15,923 bases of DNA, from contig DASRRM010000039.1 in assembly GCA_035695715.1 (NCBI GenBank), positions 1 through 15,923 of the forward strand. The letters are read 5' to 3'. Position 1 is the stretch's first letter; each line of letters starts with the position of its first letter. The DNA is from RYN-428 sp035695715 (GTDB taxonomy: Bacteria; Planctomycetota; Phycisphaerae; Tepidisphaerales; Tepidisphaeraceae). Of this stretch, positions 15,849 through 15,923 are shown piece by piece. Under the pieces are notes generated by a model, which saw nothing but the letters and a program-made list of their open reading frames with translations, was not told the DNA's origin and searched no databases. The position numbers were made by a program, and so were the translations under genes.

Positions 15849-15923
15849 CGCGCACGGAGGGTACTCCCGGAGTAAGCGGGGATGCCCGAAAACCGCTTAC
15901 TCCGGGAGTACCCTCCGTGCGCG
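15849..15923. repeat. perfect 31-bp inverted repeat at the window edge
   Basis: The left arm (15849-15879) and right arm (15893-15923) are exact reverse complements over 31 bases with a 13-base loop (GGATGCCCGAAAA). The arms start CGCGCACGGAGGGTACTCCC. The repeat reaches the last base of the window and may extend beyond it. It lacks a T-run inside the window and is longer than a normal terminator stem, so a palindromic mobile or structural repeat is likely. Confidence 0.85.

Overview
The window looks like chromosomal DNA of a GC-rich member of the Planctomycetota. The main evidence is a large planctomycete cytochrome c protein (PSCyt1/DUF1549/DUF1553) and its DUF1501 partner. A squalene-cyclase-like barrel protein with a DUF4159 domain, a small membrane protein ending in a GYDLRxTPxRCPECG zinc ribbon, and several dispersed palindromic repeats of the kind common in these genomes add to it. 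The class is not resolved. No rRNA, tRNA or CRISPR array was seen.

Layout. (1) 1-450: short low-confidence ORFs that appear to change frame, followed by a perfect 25-bp inverted repeat. (2) 455-1299, minus strand: two overlapping genes, a zinc-ribbon membrane protein and a putative lipoprotein. A Cys-rich protein (1331-1909) diverges from them. (3) 1946-2635: intact toxin-antitoxin module A, a ribbon-helix-helix (RHH) antitoxin and a PemK/MazF-like toxin, with a palindromic candidate operator; then a second small Cys-rich protein (2681-3007). (4) 3236-5716: exported barrel/DUF4159 protein, a terminator, and a convergent RHH gene with a doubtful N-terminus. (5) 6260-9382: PSCyt1/PSCyt2/PSD1 protein. 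Its usual neighbour, the DUF1501 protein, is at 11163-12632. (6) 9383-11162: a lower-GC three-gene operon with two 4-base stop/start overlaps separates that pair. (7) 12637-12738: an inverted repeat, then a SAM methyltransferase (12747-13490). (8) 13599-14589: toxin-antitoxin module B, with a different antitoxin body and a toxin gene carrying a one-base frameshift. It is followed by a degenerate copy of the methyltransferase gene end, so the module is bracketed by 39-base direct repeats. (9) 14804-15565: outer-membrane beta-barrel protein with His/Asp-rich loops. (10) 15566-15923: no gene, but four different repeat types, ending in a perfect 31-bp inverted repeat cut by the window edge.

How it fits together. 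The PSCyt and DUF1501 proteins probably act together at the cell envelope, though their substrate is unknown. The most interesting candidates for undescribed biology are two. The first is the three-gene operon at 9510-11097: a soluble protein with a COMM-domain-like C-terminus, a small membrane protein, and a membrane-anchored protein. The second is the pair of toxin-antitoxin modules whose antitoxins differ in body but share a conserved PPPQSWF(D/E)E C-terminal tail, which may be an exchangeable toxin-binding peptide.
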